Shown here piece after piece: positions 43,233 through 51,942 of a stretch of DNA of 64,000 bases. How positions within the stretch are numbered: the stretch's first letter is position 1; each line of letters begins with the position of its first letter. The notes below the pieces were generated by a model. The model was not told the origin of the DNA. It saw nothing but the letters and a program-made list of their open reading frames with translations, and did no database searches. Where the stretch lies: the NCBI RefSeq assembly GCF_016807805.1, contig NZ_CP063362.1:2655001-2719000 (forward strand), given 5' to 3'. The position numbers and the translations under genes were made by a program. This stretch comes from Xanthobacter dioxanivorans (GTDB lineage Bacteria; Pseudomonadota; Alphaproteobacteria; Rhizobiales; Xanthobacteraceae).

Positions 43233-43444
43233 CAAGAACAACTCCGGTTCGCGATTCGCGCGCGGTCGCCATGGGTGATTGACAGAATGCTGAACAATGG
43301 CAAGTCTGACGCAGCTTGGCGCCTAACGCAACGCAGCCGTCGCGGGATGCCGCGGCACACGCCGGGGGGCCTCTTCCGGCGCAGGTTTCCGGCGCCAGGC
43401 TTCCGGCGCGAAGCGAAAATTACAAACGACATGGGGAGACGGGC

Positions 43445-44230
43445 ATGGGTCGCCTGGAGGGCAAGGTCGCGATCATCACCGGCGGCAGTCGGGGGCAGGG
43501 CGAGAGCGAGGCGCGGATGTTCGCTCGCGAGGGAGCGGCCGTCGCCATCTGCGACGTGCTGGACGCGCCCGGCGAGGCGGTCGCCCGGCAGATTTCGGAT
43601 GATGGGCTCGAAGCCCGCTATTTCCATCTCGACGTGACCGATCCCGCCAACTGGGCGGACGTGGTCGCGGGCGTCATCGCCTGGAAGGGGCGCCTCACGA
43701 CCCTCGTCAACAATGCCGGCATCCTCAACCGCACCGGCATCATGGAGACTTCGCTGGACGCCTGGAACCGCGTGCTCGCGGTCAACCTCACCGGCGCCAT
43801 GCTGGGCATGCAGGCGGCAGCGCCGGCGATGCGCGACGCGGGCGGCGGCGCGGTGGTGAACATCGCCTCCGTCGCCGCCTATGTGGGCCACAACGATCCC
43901 GCCTACAGCGCCACCAAGGCGGGCCTCCTCGGCCTCACCCGCAGCGCCGCCATGGAATTCGTGGGCTGGGGCATCCGGGTAAATGCGGTGTGCCCGGGCA
44001 TCATCGTGACCGGGCTGAATGCCGGCGGCGCGCATCTGGAGCCCTGGCGCAGGGCGACCCCCCTCGGCCGCTACGGCACCATCGAGGAGGCGGCCCGGGC
44101 GGTGCTGTTTCTCGCCTCCGACGAATCGAGCTTCATCACCGGCGAGGACCTCGCCGTCGACGGCGGATTCAAGGCCGGCGGAGCGGCACGACGCATCTCG
44201 CAGGAAGCGGGCATCAACCTGCCCGCATGA
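43445..44230 (+). CDS. SDR-family dehydrogenase at the head of the FAD-dehydrogenase/gentisate cluster
   Basis: 261 residues. TGGSRGQGESEARMFAREG (Gly-rich loop with Gln in place of the usual Ile), CDVLD with Asp for NAD, NNAGILNRTG, IASVAAYVG, YSATK and ITGEDLAVDGGF. It has GGGGAG before the ATG. As first gene of the plus-strand cluster, it may oxidise a ring hydroxyl before the FAD dehydrogenases act (inference). Transcription is separate from the next gene, which has its own operator about 130 bp downstream. Confidence 0.82.
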   Translation: MGRLEGKVAIITGGSRGQGESEARMFAREGAAVAICDVLDAPGEAVARQISDDGLEARYFHLDVTDPANWADVVAGVIAWKGRLTTLVNNAGILNRTGIMETSLDAWNRVLAVNLTGAMLGMQAAAPAMRDAGGGAVVNIASVAAYVGHNDPAYSATKAGLLGLTRSAAMEFVGWGIRVNAVCPGIIVTGLNAGGAHLEPWRRATPLGRYGTIEEAARAVLFLASDESSFITGEDLAVDGGFKAGGAARRISQEAGINLPA

Positions 44231-44361
44231 GCGCGTCCGCTCCGCAAACCCCTGCCGTCGCAAGGGGAGGGCAGGGGCGAGCGTCACCGGAGGCGAGCGG
44301 GCCCGGATCGGATCCGGGCCGCGAAAGGCGGCTTCGACCGAATTGACGCTTGAATTCAATG

Positions 44362-44384
44362 TGTATACTTATAATCAGTGTTCT
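44362..44384 (+). promoter_or_regulatory. GTATAC-type operator and -10 upstream of the first FAD dehydrogenase
   Basis: This 23-bp site matches the perfect palindrome at 55545-55567 at 17 of 23 positions (TGTATACTT, then AATCAGTGTTCT). TATAAT at 44370-44375 is an exact -10, so a bound repressor would cover it. A TTGACG lies at 44343. About 325 bp of leader follow before the start codon. Confidence 0.55.
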
Positions 44385-44567
44385 GTCTAAATTCGGCTGG
44401 ACGGACGGCATGGGAGAGAGGGGCGCGCGCGGCTGACGACCATCGTCCCCGGAGGCCCGCGCACCATCACTTCCCGCTGCCAGTCCGGCGCAGGCCGGAA
44501 AGCAAAAACGACGTCGCATCCAAGTCGACGCCCATTGACCCAACTTGAACGCCAAGCCGGCCCCTTC

Positions 44568-44618
44568 GGCGGCACGCCAGGAAGGCGGCACGCCAAGAGA
44601 GCGCCACGCCAAGAAGGA
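44568..44618 (+). repeat. Three imperfect tandem repeats in the leader of the first FAD dehydrogenase gene
   Basis: Units of 16-18 bp start at 44568, 44584 and 44601 and share a CACGCCA core: GGCGGCACGCCAGGAA, GGCGGCACGCCAAGAGA, GCGCCACGCCAAGAAGGA. They lie in the long non-coding stretch 44231-44710, which otherwise holds only the operator at 44362. Copy number could vary by slippage; no coding function is evident. Confidence 0.45.
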
Positions 44619-44710
44619 TGAGCCCGGTCTGCCGCGCGCCCGCTGCGCCCGTGACGCTGCGGGCGTCCGGACCGGCGGGTTCCGCAAGCACATGGGTACA
44701 GGGAGTGACA

Positions 44711-46207
44711 ATGACGCGCCCCACGAATGTCCACGTCCCCTATGAGGAAACCGACATCGTCGTCGTCGGTGGCGGCGGCTCCGGCCTCACCGCCGCGATC
44801 TTCGCCCGCAAGGCGGGAGCCCGGGTCATACTTCTGGAAAAGCACACGGAGCTGCGCGGCAGCACGGGCCTTTCCATCGGCTCCATCACCGCCACCGGCA
44901 CCTGGCATCAGAAGCGCGCGGGCATCAAGGACAGCCCGCAGGCCCATTTCGAGGACATGGCGAAGTTCGCGGGAGATCTCGCGGCCAACGACAATGAAGA
45001 GCTGCGCCGCATCCTGGTGGAGAATGTCACCGAAAGCGTCGACTGGCTGATGAGTCTCGGCGTGACCTTCTACGGTCCCATGCCGGAGCCGCCGCATCGC
45101 GCGCCGCGCATGCACAACATCATCCCCAACTCGCGGGCCTACATCTATTTCGTGGCGCGGGAAGCCGGGCGCGTGGGCGTCGATGCGCGCGTCGACGCCG
45201 CCGTGCAGCGCCTCGTGGTGGAGGGCGGTCGCGTGGTCGGCGTGGTGGCGCGGATCGCGGGCCAGGAGCGGGAGATCCGCGCCCGCCGGGCCGTCATCCT
45301 CGCCACCGGCGACTATTCATCGAGCCCCGAATGGAAGGGGCGCTTCAACCCAGCCGTCGCCGACGTGGACGGCGTGAACACCACCAACATGGGCGACGGC
45401 CACCGCTTCGGAGAGGACCTGGGCGCGCAGGTGAAGTTCGGCGAGATCGTCTACGGCCCGAACCTGCGGTTCATGCCGCCGCCGAAGCCGAGCCTGCTGC
45501 TCAGCCTGCCGCCGCACCCGCTGCTGACCAACGCCATGCGCATCGCGCTGGAGCGCCTGCCGGCGGCGCTGCTGCGGCCCTTCATCCTGTCGTTCGTCAC
45601 CACCTATCTCAGCCCGGAGCCGAGCCTGTTCCGCGAAGGCGCCATCCTGATCAACAAGAACGGTGAGCGCTTCGCCGACGAGCTCGACAAGCCGAACTAC
45701 GCCTTTGGCAAGCAACCGGACAAGGTCGGCTACATCGTCTTCGACGAAGCGGTGGCGAAGAAATTCCGCAAGTGGCCGTATTTCATCTCCACGGCCCCGG
45801 GCGTCGCCTACGCCTATCTGCAGGATTACCGGCGCAACCGGCCGGACCTGTTCCACAAGGCATCGACCCTCGGTGGCCTCGCCGCCTCCATGGGGGTTGC
45901 GGCGGGGCGGCTCGAGGCCGAGATCGCGCGCTACAACGCCTCCGCCGCCGGCCGCCCGAAGCTCGCCAAGGGGCCGTATTACGCCCTCGGGCCGGTGAAG
46001 AGCTGGATCATCCTCACCGACGGCGGGCTCACGGTGAACCGCAATCACCAGGTCACCCGCGCCGACGGCGGCGCCATTCCCGGCCTCTATGCGGTGGGCT
46101 CCACCGGGCAGGGCGGGCTGCTGCTGGAGGGGCATGGGCATCACCTTGCGTGGGCCTTCACCTCGGGTCGCCTGGCGGGCCGCCATGCCGCCGGCGCCAA
46201 CGCCTGA
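44711..46207 (+). CDS. FAD-dependent dehydrogenase (FAD_binding_2 / fumarate-reductase-like)
   Basis: 498 residues. N-terminal GGGGSG FAD motif (20-25) in TDIVVVGGGGSGLTAAIFAR, then LEKHTELRGSTGLSIGSITA, ATGDYSSSPEWKGRFN and the C-terminal VGSTGQGGLLLEGHGHHLAW. The capping domain is of the fumarate reductase/KstD superfamily, so it should oxidise or desaturate a carbon-carbon bond. AGGGAG lies before ATG 44711. It has its own GTATAC-type operator. Proposed role: desaturation of an alicyclic ketone on the way to 3-hydroxybenzoate (inference). Confidence 0.75.
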   Translation: MTRPTNVHVPYEETDIVVVGGGGSGLTAAIFARKAGARVILLEKHTELRGSTGLSIGSITATGTWHQKRAGIKDSPQAHFEDMAKFAGDLAANDNEELRRILVENVTESVDWLMSLGVTFYGPMPEPPHRAPRMHNIIPNSRAYIYFVAREAGRVGVDARVDAAVQRLVVEGGRVVGVVARIAGQEREIRARRAVILATGDYSSSPEWKGRFNPAVADVDGVNTTNMGDGHRFGEDLGAQVKFGEIVYGPNLRFMPPPKPSLLLSLPPHPLLTNAMRIALERLPAALLRPFILSFVTTYLSPEPSLFREGAILINKNGERFADELDKPNYAFGKQPDKVGYIVFDEAVAKKFRKWPYFISTAPGVAYAYLQDYRRNRPDLFHKASTLGGLAASMGVAAGRLEAEIARYNASAAGRPKLAKGPYYALGPVKSWIILTDGGLTVNRNHQVTRADGGAIPGLYAVGSTGQGGLLLEGHGHHLAWAFTSGRLAGRHAAGANA

Positions 46208-46247
46208 GCGCACCCGGAAAATGGTGCCGCGACGGGATGAAGGCATA

Positions 46248-46275
46248 TTGACAGTATACGTCAATTACGTATTCT
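46248..46275 (+). promoter_or_regulatory. Promoter with GTATAC half-sites before the small membrane protein and second FAD dehydrogenase
   Basis: TTGACA (46248-46253) and TATTCT (46270-46275) are 16 bp apart. CAGTATACG (46252-46260) is an exact half of the palindrome at 55545, and CGTATTCT (46268-46275) is a degraded second half facing outwards. The half-sites are everted compared with the 55545 site, so binding geometry would differ. Confidence 0.5.
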
Positions 46276-46447
46276 TACTAATTATCGAGACGGCGCCGCA
46301 ATCACAAGAATCAGCGCCCGCGAGGCGTGAAGCGGGGAACGCGCGGAAATTCCATCGGCCGGGCTCCGCCCCGCCGCGGGAGGGGGCCATTCCAGCCGCC
46401 AGTTGTCCGCAGCGTCCCCCGGCACGAGTGTTGGACGGGAGGACCCC

Positions 46448-46690
46448 TTGGCATCGAGCGAATACAAAGTTCCCACCTATCCGATGGTCGGGTTTCTGGT
46501 GAAGCGAGGGCTCATCCTGGCGGGGGTATTCGGCGCGTTGCCGCTCATTGCCGCGCTTTATCTGGTTCTGGCCGGGTGGGGTCCGCTGGTCGTGGTCGCC
46601 GGGCTCCTCGCAAGCGTCGTCACGACCGGACTGCTCGTCAGCTATGTCGAGGTCCTGAGGATCATCGCCGATACTTTGATGCCGAAATAG
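46448..46690 (+). CDS. Small two-helix membrane protein next to FAD dehydrogenases
   Basis: 80 residues with two predicted transmembrane helices: RGLILAGVFGALPLIAALYL and LVVVAGLLASVVTTGLLVSY. The start is a TTG at 46448 with GGGAGG five bases upstream, a good site; the ATG at 46403 would add 15 residues without a clear ribosome binding site. It is the first gene after the 46248 promoter, 77 bp before the second FAD dehydrogenase. I do not recognise it; it could anchor the flavoprotein to the membrane or the respiratory chain. Confidence 0.6.
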   Translation: MASSEYKVPTYPMVGFLVKRGLILAGVFGALPLIAALYLVLAGWGPLVVVAGLLASVVTTGLLVSYVEVLRIIADTLMPK

Positions 46691-46767
46691 TTTCGGTCGC
46701 CGGCCGGTGCCAAATAACCAAAAGAGAGCGGTCGCGCGAAGACCTGCCGCCGGGAGGACATAAGAAG

Positions 46768-48183
46768 ATGAGCATTTCGCAAGATCTTGACGTGGTCGTG
46801 GTCGGCGCCGGGCTCGCTGGCCTGTGCGCCGCGGTCCGCGCCGCCGAAGGCGGGCTCCGCGTGCGGGTGATCGAGAAGAGCACCGGGGAGGCCTATCTGT
46901 GCAACAGTCGCTACACCGGCGGCCTGTTCCACATCGCCATGGATGACATGGCGGGCGATCCCGCCTGGGTCGCGGACAACATCCGGCGCGCCACGCATGG
47001 CGAGACCGACGAGGACCTCGCCACCACGCTCGCCGCCAACGCGCGGCGGACGCTGGCCTGGCTCAGGCAGCAGGGCATCCGCTTCATCAAGGCCGGGCCG
47101 GACGGCCTCAGGCAGAATTCCCTCGCCCCGCCCGGCGTGCGGCAGACCGGCCTGCACTGGCAGGGCCGCGCCGGCGACGTGATGCTGCGCACCCTCGCCG
47201 ACGTGCTGCGCCGTCGCGGCGGCACGCTCAGCCGCGGGGTCGAGGCGCTGGAGCTCGTCATGGACGCCGGGCGCTGCGCCGGCATCAAGGTGCGTGAGAA
47301 CGGCGCCGAGGGCGTGCTCCATACGCGTGCCGTGGTGCTGGCCGACGGTGGTTTCCAGGCCGACATGGAGCTCATGAGGCGCTTCGTCTCGCCCGCTCCC
47401 GAGCGCCTGCTCATGCGCAACGCGCGCACCGGCAGCGGCGCCGGCCTCAGGATGGCGGAGGCGGCGGGCGCGAGGCTCGTGGGCATGGAGAGTTTCTACG
47501 GCCACGTCCAGTATCGCGCGGCCATGGAGGATGAGCGCTTCTGGCCCTATCCGGTGCTGGATTCCCTCGCCACGGCGGGCATCGTGGTGGACGGCGCCGG
47601 CGCGCGCTTCTGTGACGAGGGGCTGGGCGGCGTCCACGTCACCAACGCCATCGCGCGCCTCGCCGATCCGCTCTCGGCGGTCATCGTCTTCGACGCGGCC
47701 ATCTGGAACGGGCCGGGCACCGACTGGCTGCTGCCGGCCAATCCGTTCCTCCTCAGCGCCGGCGGGGCGCTCGTCTCGGCGCCGACGCCGGAAGGGTTGG
47801 CGGAAAAGCTCGCCATCCCCGCGGATGCACTGGCGCAAACGGTGGCGGCCCACAATGCGGCAGCCCAAAGCGGGGCGGAAGCGACGCCCGCGCGCACCAC
47901 CACGAGCTACAGGGCCTGGCCCATACTGAAGGCGCCGTTCCACGCCATCCCGGTCTGCGCCGGGGTGACCTACACCATGGGCGGCATCGCCACCGACGCC
48001 CGGGCGCGGGTGCTGGGCACGCAGGGCGCGCCGATCCCCGGCCTGTTCGCCGCCGGAGCCACCACCGGCGGGCTCGAGGGTGGAAGCCGCTCCGGCTATT
48101 CGGGCGGCCTGTCCAAGTCCAGCGTCTTCGGCCTTATCGCCGGTGACACGCTTCTGGATCAGCTCGCCGCCAAGGCGGCCTGA
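46768..48183 (+). CDS. FAD-dependent dehydrogenase (tricarballylate-dehydrogenase/fumarate-reductase-like)
   Basis: 471 residues. LDVVVVGAGLAGLCAAVRAA (Gly-rich motif 13-18), IEKSTGEAYLCNSRYTGGLF, VVLADGGFQADMELMRRFV and the C-terminal GLFAAGATTGGLEGGSRSGY followed by GGLSKSSVFGLIAG. The NSRYTGG segment is reminiscent of TcuA-type enzymes. It should dehydrogenate a carboxylic-acid substrate with electron transfer to the membrane. It lies between the small membrane protein and the KstD-like enzyme. Confidence 0.75.
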   Translation: MSISQDLDVVVVGAGLAGLCAAVRAAEGGLRVRVIEKSTGEAYLCNSRYTGGLFHIAMDDMAGDPAWVADNIRRATHGETDEDLATTLAANARRTLAWLRQQGIRFIKAGPDGLRQNSLAPPGVRQTGLHWQGRAGDVMLRTLADVLRRRGGTLSRGVEALELVMDAGRCAGIKVRENGAEGVLHTRAVVLADGGFQADMELMRRFVSPAPERLLMRNARTGSGAGLRMAEAAGARLVGMESFYGHVQYRAAMEDERFWPYPVLDSLATAGIVVDGAGARFCDEGLGGVHVTNAIARLADPLSAVIVFDAAIWNGPGTDWLLPANPFLLSAGGALVSAPTPEGLAEKLAIPADALAQTVAAHNAAAQSGAEATPARTTTSYRAWPILKAPFHAIPVCAGVTYTMGGIATDARARVLGTQGAPIPGLFAAGATTGGLEGGSRSGYSGGLSKSSVFGLIAGDTLLDQLAAKAA

Positions 48184-48249
48184 GCCGCGCCCGCTCCCGG
48201 GGCGGCGCGCGCCGCCCCAATCCCTGGTGACAGCGTCGAGGACGATCCC

Positions 48250-50034
48250 GTGTCACATCCCAACTACGACCGCGAAGTCGATCTCCTCGTTGCCGGCGCC
48301 GGTGCCGGCGGCATGGCGGCGGCGCTCGTGGCGGCGCTCGAGGGGCTCGACGTCCTCCTGAGCGAGAAGTCCCAGCAGGTGGGCGGCACGGCCTCCACCT
48401 CCGCCGGCACGCTCTGGATTCCCGGCAACCACCAGAGCCGCGACGCCGGCTACGACGACAGCGCCGCCAAGGCCGACATTTACATGCGGGCGCTGGCGGG
48501 AAACGGAGGCGACGCGGCGCTGCGCGAGGCCTATCTTTCCACCGGCCCCGAGGCCATCGATTACCTGATGGCGCGCACGGATGTTCAGTTCATCCCTTGC
48601 GGCAAGCATCCGGACTACCAGTCCCAGATTCCCGGCGCGGCGGTGAGCGGGCGGGCCATCGTGCCGCGCATCTTCGACGGGCGGCTCCTCGGCAAGGATT
48701 TCGCCCGCGTGCGCCCGCCCATCCCCGAATTCATGGTGTTCGGTGGGATGATGGTGGGCAAGGACGACATTCCGCGGCTCCTCGGCCGCTTCAGGTCGCT
48801 TGCCAACTTCGCCTATTCCGCGCGTCTGCTCCTGCGCTACATGGCGGATCGCCTGCGGTTCTCCCGCGGCACCCGCGTCGTCATGGGCAATGCGCTGGTG
48901 GCGCGGCTCTATTTCAGCCTGCGCAAGGCGAATGTGCCGATCGCGTTCGGTACGTCGGTGAAGGAACTCATCCGCGGGCCGGACGGGGTCACCGGCGCCG
49001 TGCTGGAGGTGGAGGGCGGCCGCGCGATCGCGGTCCGGGCGCGCAAGGGGGTGGTGCTGGCCACCGGGGGCTACGCGCGCAACCCGGCCTTTCGTGCCGC
49101 CTTCATGCCGAAGCCCGTCCCCGAGCGTTCGCTCGCGGCGGCCGGCAACACGGGTGACGGCATCGTCCTCGGCCGGGACGCCGGGGCGCGGATCGCGCCC
49201 GGAGAGCACGGCACCGGGGCGTTCTGGACCCCGGTCTCCACCCTCCGCCGCAAGGATGGATCTCGGGGGCCGTTCCCGCATCTCTCCCTCGACCGGGCAA
49301 AGCCCGGCCTCATCGCCGTCAACAAGGCCGGCCGGCGGTTCGTGGATGAGGGAGCCTCCTACCATGATTTCGTGGAGGCCATGTTCGAGGAGAACAGGAC
49401 GACGCCGAGTATTCCGGCCTACCTGATCTGCGAGGCGGATTTCGTCCGCAGGTACGGCCTCGGCGCCATCCATCCGGGCACCACGAACCTGAAGCCGTTC
49501 GCCGAGAGCGGCTACATCATCCTCGCGCCGACGCTGGAGGCGCTGGCGCGCCGGATCGGCGTCGATCCGGCGGCGCTCAGGGCCACCGTGGCGCGCCACA
49601 ACGGCTTCGCTGCCACCGGCGTCGACCTCGACTTCGGCAAGGGCGCGCGGGAACTCTCGCGCTTCAACGGCGATCCCGCCCACACGCCTAATCCGTGCCT
49701 CGCGCCCATCGTGAAGGGGCCGTTCTGCGCGGTGGAGGTGTGGCCGGCGGAGATCGCCAGCAGCACCGGCCTGTCCACCGATGCCGACGCCCGCGTCCTC
49801 GGCGCGGACGGGCGACCCATTCCCGGGCTGTACGCCTGCGGCAACGACATGGCCTCCATCATGGCCGGCACCTATCCGGGACCTGGCACCACGCTCGGCC
49901 CCGCCATCGTCTTCGCCTATCGCGCCGCCATGCGCGCGGCGGGCAAGGCCATCTCGGCGCCCCGGCCGGGCGACGGGCACCAAGGGCTGGACGCGGCCCA
50001 ACAGCCAGGAGGGAACGACCATGCGCTGCTTTGA
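48250..50034 (+). CDS. 3-ketosteroid delta1-dehydrogenase-like FAD enzyme
   Basis: 594 residues. FAD motif GAGAGG (16-21), GGTASTSAGTLWIPGNHQSR, LATGGYARNPAFRAAFMP, and the C-terminal YACGNDMASIMAGTYPGPGT. TYPGPG carries Tyr542 and Gly546, four apart as are Tyr487 and Gly491 that bind the substrate carbonyl in Rhodococcus KstD. The family inserts a double bond next to a ring ketone. GTG 48250 has GAGGACGATCCC upstream. Proposed role: dehydrogenation of a cyclohexanone carboxylate toward aromatisation. It precedes the transporter genes by 48 bp. Confidence 0.82.
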   Translation: MSHPNYDREVDLLVAGAGAGGMAAALVAALEGLDVLLSEKSQQVGGTASTSAGTLWIPGNHQSRDAGYDDSAAKADIYMRALAGNGGDAALREAYLSTGPEAIDYLMARTDVQFIPCGKHPDYQSQIPGAAVSGRAIVPRIFDGRLLGKDFARVRPPIPEFMVFGGMMVGKDDIPRLLGRFRSLANFAYSARLLLRYMADRLRFSRGTRVVMGNALVARLYFSLRKANVPIAFGTSVKELIRGPDGVTGAVLEVEGGRAIAVRARKGVVLATGGYARNPAFRAAFMPKPVPERSLAAAGNTGDGIVLGRDAGARIAPGEHGTGAFWTPVSTLRRKDGSRGPFPHLSLDRAKPGLIAVNKAGRRFVDEGASYHDFVEAMFEENRTTPSIPAYLICEADFVRRYGLGAIHPGTTNLKPFAESGYIILAPTLEALARRIGVDPAALRATVARHNGFAATGVDLDFGKGARELSRFNGDPAHTPNPCLAPIVKGPFCAVEVWPAEIASSTGLSTDADARVLGADGRPIPGLYACGNDMASIMAGTYPGPGTTLGPAIVFAYRAAMRAAGKAISAPRPGDGHQGLDAAQQPGGNDHALL

Positions 50035-50082
50035 ACACGCCGGCGCCGACGCGCGCGGCGCGCGCCAACCGGGAGGCGCCAC

Positions 50083-50925
50083 GTGCTGATCCAGATCCTG
50101 AACGGCCTCGTCTACGGCGGCCTGCTCTACATTCTTTCCGTGGGCCTCGTGCTCATCTTCGGGCTGCGGCGGGTGGTGAACTTCGCCCACGGCGCCCTGT
50201 TCATGGTGGGCGCGTATGTCGGCTACGCCGCCAACATGGTCTTCGGCTTCTGGGGGGCGGTGGCCTGCTCCATCCTGGTGCTCTCCGTGCTTGGCGTGGC
50301 GCTCGACCGGTTCGTGTTCCGGCCGCTCCAGAAAGAGGAGCCGATGGTCACGGTGCTCGTGACCTTCGGTCTCCTGCTGGTGCTGGAGGACGTCGTGCGC
50401 ACCATCTGGGGCCGCGACCTTCTCAGCTTCCCGACGCCCGCGGCCTTCTCCGGCACGGTCGCGCTGGGCGACTCCAGCTTCCCGGTCTACCGCCTGCTCG
50501 TGGTGGCCGTGGCGGTGCTGGTGGCGGCGGGCCTCAGCCTCTGGCTGAAGACGAGCCGGGCCGGCCTCTACGTGCGCGCCTCCAGCGTCGATCCGCTGAC
50601 CACCGGCATGCAGGGCGTGGACACCGAGCGCCTGAGCGCCCTGGTGGTGGCGATGGGCTCCGCGCTGGCGGGCCTGTCCGGCGTCATCGCCGCGCCGCTG
50701 CTCGCGCTCTCGCCCTCCATGGGCAGCTCCATCCTGATCGAGAGCTTCATCGTGGTGGTCACCGGCGGGCTCGGCTCCTTCACCGGCGCCTTCGTGGCGG
50801 CGCTGGTGATCGGGCAACTGCACAATCTCGGGGTGGTCTACGTGCCCCATATCGCGTCCATGATCCCGCTCATCCTCATGGTGGCGGTGCTGATCTGGCG
50901 CCCGAACGGCATCGTGAGGACCTGA
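50083..50925 (+). CDS. LivH-type ABC transporter permease (second importer)
   Basis: 280 residues: LNGLVYGGLLYILSVGLVLI, GLRRVVNFAHGALFMVGAYV, VTFGLLLVLEDVVRTIWGRD, TGGLGSFTGAFVAALVIGQL. It is a paralogue of the protein at 28462 with the same motif order. GTG 50083 has GGAGGCGCCAC upstream. Starts a second LivHMGFK set in the same gene order as the first. Confidence 0.87.
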   Translation: MLIQILNGLVYGGLLYILSVGLVLIFGLRRVVNFAHGALFMVGAYVGYAANMVFGFWGAVACSILVLSVLGVALDRFVFRPLQKEEPMVTVLVTFGLLLVLEDVVRTIWGRDLLSFPTPAAFSGTVALGDSSFPVYRLLVVAVAVLVAAGLSLWLKTSRAGLYVRASSVDPLTTGMQGVDTERLSALVVAMGSALAGLSGVIAAPLLALSPSMGSSILIESFIVVVTGGLGSFTGAFVAALVIGQLHNLGVVYVPHIASMIPLILMVAVLIWRPNGIVRT

Positions 50926-50928
50926 TCC

Positions 50929-51942
50929 ATGAGCGAGACTTCCAACCTCTCCGCTGCCCTGGTCGAGGCCCCCGCGGCCCGGCGCGGCCTCGGCTTTCCG
51001 GTGACGCTGGCGTTCGTCGCCGCGGCAGGGGCGCTGGTGCCCGGCCACATCGGCTCGGCGCTGCTGCTCACCCTCCTCACCCAGGCCACCATCGGCGCGG
51101 TTCTCGCGACCTCGGTCGGCTTTCTCATCCGGCAGAACGGGCTGGTCAGCTTCGGCCACGCCGCCTTCTTCGGCGGAGCGGCCTACATCGTGGCGCTGGC
51201 TGCCCAGGGCGGCGGCGTATCGGCGGAGGTGGTGGTCATCGCCGCCGTGCTGGTGCCGGTGGTGGTGGCCTTCGCCATCGCCTTCGTGATGTTGCGCGTC
51301 TCCGGCGTCGCCTTCTCCATGCTCACGCTCGCGGTGGCCGAGGCCCTGCACGAACTGATGATGCGCTGGCGAGAGCTCGCCAATGGCGAGGACGGCCTGC
51401 CGGTGCGCCTGCCGTCCAGCCTGTTCGGCCTGCCGGTTTCCACATTTCAGCGGCCCGAGACCATGTTCGTGGTGTGCTGGATCGTCCTGATGGCGCTGAT
51501 CGCGGGCCTGTGGCTGCTGTCGCGCAGCCATCTCGGCACGCTCACCCTCGCCATCCAGGACAATGAGGAGCGGGCCCGCTTCATCGGCTACGAGACGCTG
51601 GTCCCCCGCGCCATCGTGTTCGCCCTGTCGGCGGGCATCGCCGCCATGGGGGGCGTGCTGTTCGCCCTCTACAACGGCTTCGTCACCCCGGACGTGCTGC
51701 ACTGGAGCCTCTCGGGCGAGGCGCTGGTGATGGCCATCATCGGCGGCGCGCGCACCCTGTGGGGGCCGGCGCTGGGGGCGGTGGTGTTCTTCTTCCTGCG
51801 CGATGCGGCAGGCAGCTACACCGAGCACTGGCAGGCGCTCATCGGCATCGTGCTCATCACCGTCACCGTCGCGTTGCCGACCGGCCTTTCCGGCGCCATC
51901 GGCCTTGTCGCGAACCGGGTCCGCGGAGGGCGTCATGGCTGA
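50929..51942 (+). CDS. LivM-type ABC transporter permease (second importer)
   Basis: 337 residues with multiple transmembrane helices. NGLVSFGHAAFFGGAAYIVA and IQDNEERARFIGYETLVPRA are the LivM hallmarks, and LYNGFVTPDVLHWSLSGEAL parallels LYQGFVSPEILHWTFSGSAL in the copy at 27443. Overlaps the LivG-type gene by 8 bp. With LivH it forms the channel. Confidence 0.87.
   Translation: MSETSNLSAALVEAPAARRGLGFPVTLAFVAAAGALVPGHIGSALLLTLLTQATIGAVLATSVGFLIRQNGLVSFGHAAFFGGAAYIVALAAQGGGVSAEVVVIAAVLVPVVVAFAIAFVMLRVSGVAFSMLTLAVAEALHELMMRWRELANGEDGLPVRLPSSLFGLPVSTFQRPETMFVVCWIVLMALIAGLWLLSRSHLGTLTLAIQDNEERARFIGYETLVPRAIVFALSAGIAAMGGVLFALYNGFVTPDVLHWSLSGEALVMAIIGGARTLWGPALGAVVFFFLRDAAGSYTEHWQALIGIVLITVTVALPTGLSGAIGLVANRVRGGRHG

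Noticed and set aside
42729..43444. MarR protein at 42729 as the GTATAC-palindrome repressor
   Set aside because: Its own divergent promoter region shows no match to the palindrome, so there is no sequence support beyond proximity.
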